A DNA stretch of 7,360 nt from DAONFI01 sp035403485 (GTDB lineage: Bacteria > Planctomycetota > Phycisphaerae > SM23-33): NCBI GenBank assembly GCA_964536835.1, contig CAZIAZ010000071.1:1-7360 (forward strand). Direction: 5' to 3'. Every line of letters begins with the position of its first letter. The first letter of the stretch is position 1. Under the pieces are notes generated by a model. The model did no database searches, was not told the DNA's origin, and worked only from the letters and a program-made list of their open reading frames with translations. The translations under genes and the position numbers were made by a program. This document shows positions 6,151-7,360 of this stretch, in pieces.

Positions 6151-6694
6151 TATAGCGCAGATACTTGTAACGCCCGAAAGGATACATCAGCGGCTGGACG
6201 AGATGGCTGCCGACATCTCCGCAACGCTTGCCGGCAGAGACGTCACCGCCATCGTGGTAATGACAGGCGCATTCATATTTGCAGCCGACCTTCTTCGCAG
6301 ATTTGAAAGCATCCGCATGCATGTAGAGCCGGTGGCGATAAAATCGTATCACGGCCAAAACATCAGAAGTGCCGGCAAATGTGAAGTGAAGCTCGCGCCG
6401 TCTGGAAATATCGCCGGCCGTCACGTTCTCATAATCGACGATATCTTCGACAGCGGTCTGACGATTTCCATACTGAAGGACATGCTGGCACAGCAGTCGC
6501 CAGTCGAAATACGCGCCTGTTCGCTATTGTACAAACAGCGGACGGACCTGCCCAAACGGCCAGCCACACCGGAGTGGTACGGCTTTGAAATACCCGATGA
6601 ATTCGTAGTCGGCTATGGCCTGGATTACAACGGCAGATATCGTGAACTGCCCTACATAGGAGTATTGGCGGAACACGCAAGGAATTTATCATGA
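6125..6694 (+). CDS. hpt: Hypoxanthine phosphoribosyltransferase
   Basis: Cytosolic purine-salvage enzyme that joins hypoxanthine (often also guanine) to PRPP, giving IMP or GMP and pyrophosphate. Of 189 residues, the key motifs are MTGAFIFAADL (46-56, the LKG-type loop), AIKSYHG (71-77, the mobile Ser-Tyr loop), the PRPP motif VLIIDDIFDSGLT (101-113) with catalytic-base Asp109, and YGFEIPDEFVVGYGLDY (152-168), which is diagnostic for the family. The usual Glu-Asp acidic pair is Asp105-Asp106. Thr148 stands where human HPRT has Lys165, which contacts the purine. Two starts are possible: ATG 6125, overlapping the receptor gene by 26 nt, or ATG 6134, overlapping by 17 nt. Ribosome sites are weak for both (GAGA at 6121-6124), so translation probably depends on coupling. 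Finding this gene behind a receptor is unusual; it may be a passenger or may link to the sensed compound. Confidence 0.93.
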   Translation: MTKMIPHPDIAQILVTPERIHQRLDEMAADISATLAGRDVTAIVVMTGAFIFAADLLRRFESIRMHVEPVAIKSYHGQNIRSAGKCEVKLAPSGNIAGRHVLIIDDIFDSGLTISILKDMLAQQSPVEIRACSLLYKQRTDLPKRPATPEWYGFEIPDEFVVGYGLDYNGRYRELPYIGVLAEHARNLS

Positions 6695-7233
6695 AGTTCA
6701 GAATGTCACCGTCGCCAGGAGTTGTCATCGGCAAGACCGGCGAGATTTCGCTGGCGGAAGGTCTTTTGCAGGATGGAGAGATTATCATCTTCATTACCCG
6801 TGCCAGCGCATGGTCGATACTGTTGGGTTCTTTTCAGTCGATAATGGCGTTTGCAATCGCAGCCGGCGTGGTTGCCTGCTGCGTCGACGGAAGACAACTG
6901 TCGCATGAGACCATATGGAGCGTTTTCATAACGGCGGCGGCGATACGGCTCGGCTGGGCTATTCTGAGCTGGACGGGCAGATTTTACGTTCTGACGAACA
7001 GGCGAATAATGAGGATATCCATAAAAAATCTTTTTCGGCCAGACGTATTCGACTGCCTGCTCGTGCGAATTGAAAACGCGCAAATAATCAAAAGCCGCGC
7101 CGAAAAACTCCTGGGACTCGGCAGCATAGTCTTCCAGATTTCCCAAAACCCCTATGCCGACGTGAGATGGCAGAACATATCGAATCCTGAAAAGGCGTTG
7201 GAAATTATTCGGAAAACAATCAATAAGGTTTGA
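6691..7233 (+). CDS. Membrane protein with bacterial PH domain (bPH2-like)
   Basis: A 180-residue inner-membrane protein. A soluble N-terminus of about 40 residues contains a short LAEGLLQDGEIIIF stretch (21-34) like those leading into bPH proteins. Two hydrophobic helices follow (about 42-64 and 74-94). The cytoplasmic C-terminal domain starts at GRFYVLTNRRIMRIS (96-110), the characteristic first strands of bacterial PH domains (bPH2, formerly DUF304). It ends with RWQNISNPEKALEIIRKTI (159-177), whose N-x-x-x-P pattern and final helix are also typical. These domains are thought to serve as membrane-associated scaffolds, but no general function is established. The ATG overlaps the phosphoribosyltransferase stop by 4 nt (ATGA) and has AAGGAA (6679-6684) 6 nt upstream. 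It is the last gene of the operon, with hairpins after its stop. Confidence 0.8.
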   Translation: MKFRMSPSPGVVIGKTGEISLAEGLLQDGEIIIFITRASAWSILLGSFQSIMAFAIAAGVVACCVDGRQLSHETIWSVFITAAAIRLGWAILSWTGRFYVLTNRRIMRISIKNLFRPDVFDCLLVRIENAQIIKSRAEKLLGLGSIVFQISQNPYADVRWQNISNPEKALEIIRKTINKV

Positions 7234-7254
7234 AAAACGTATCCGGCACGTTTT
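7234..7254 (+). terminator. Hairpin directly after the last stop codon; possible weak terminator
   Basis: AAAACGT (7234-7240) and ACGTTTT (7248-7254) form a perfect 7-bp stem with a 7-nt loop, starting at the base after the stop codon. The right arm ends in four T but no longer T run follows. Its A-T-rich symmetry would work in both directions. A modest terminator is plausible. Confidence 0.35.
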
Positions 7255-7273
7255 GTCCATTTGGGAACGTTTA

Positions 7274-7295
7274 CGACGAGAAGTCGGCATTTTTT
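7274..7295 (+). terminator. Second hairpin with T run; possible terminator
   Basis: CGAC (7274-7277) pairs with GTCG (7283-7286) around a GAGAA loop, and six T (7290-7295) follow after three bases. The stem is only 4 bp, so it is weak alone; it may act together with the hairpin at 7234-7254. Confidence 0.3.
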
Positions 7296-7360
7296 GAAAA
7301 AAAGAATTAGAACCTATCCCAAAAACATGGGCGTCGCCGAAATCGAGCAATTTTGCGGGC

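Noticed and set aside
6706..7350. Minus-strand open frame of 214 codons at the right edge
   Set aside because: It starts at TTG, runs antisense through the PH-domain gene and has no recognisable domain or ribosome site.
1..7360. CRISPR arrays, tRNA or rRNA genes, integrase or phage genes
   Set aside because: No regularly spaced repeats, no cloverleaf-like sequence and no mobile-element protein could be seen in the window.

Overview
The window holds seven protein-coding genes in two divergent operons, separated by an intergenic region of about 200 bp (2802-2998). Secretion signals, a lipoprotein, a periplasmic binding protein and a transmembrane chemoreceptor point to a Gram-negative (diderm) bacterium with roughly balanced base composition. 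The phosphofructokinase type and the Wsp-like receptor would fit the Planctomycetota/Lentisphaerota (PVC) group, but no rRNA or marker gene is present, so this placement is a weak inference.

Left, minus strand, read from the centre leftwards: a small lipoprotein of unknown function (2364-2801) behind a good sigma70-type promoter (2843-2871), then an AI-2E/PerM-family membrane protein (1217-2266), then a 6-phosphofructokinase (135-1229) whose start lies inside the end of the membrane-protein gene. Positions 1-134 hold no clear gene; they contain a 16-bp tandem repeat and hairpins that may end the operon.

Right, plus strand: an NMT1/THI5-like periplasmic substrate-binding protein (2999-4093), a Cache-domain methyl-accepting receptor with a Wsp-like signalling domain (4090-6150), a hypoxanthine phosphoribosyltransferase (6125-6694) and a two-helix membrane protein with a bacterial PH domain (6691-7233). 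All consecutive genes overlap (4, 26 and 4 nt), which indicates one translationally coupled transcript. Weak hairpins follow the last stop codon, and the final 50 bases hold no supported gene.

The most interesting feature is the binding protein joined directly to a receptor with no ABC permease or ATPase next to it. This suggests that the binding protein delivers its ligand to the receptor as a sensory module. The purine-salvage enzyme in the same operon raises the untested possibility that the signal is linked to nucleobases or their precursors. The left operon has no obvious functional link to the right one beyond the shared intergenic region.
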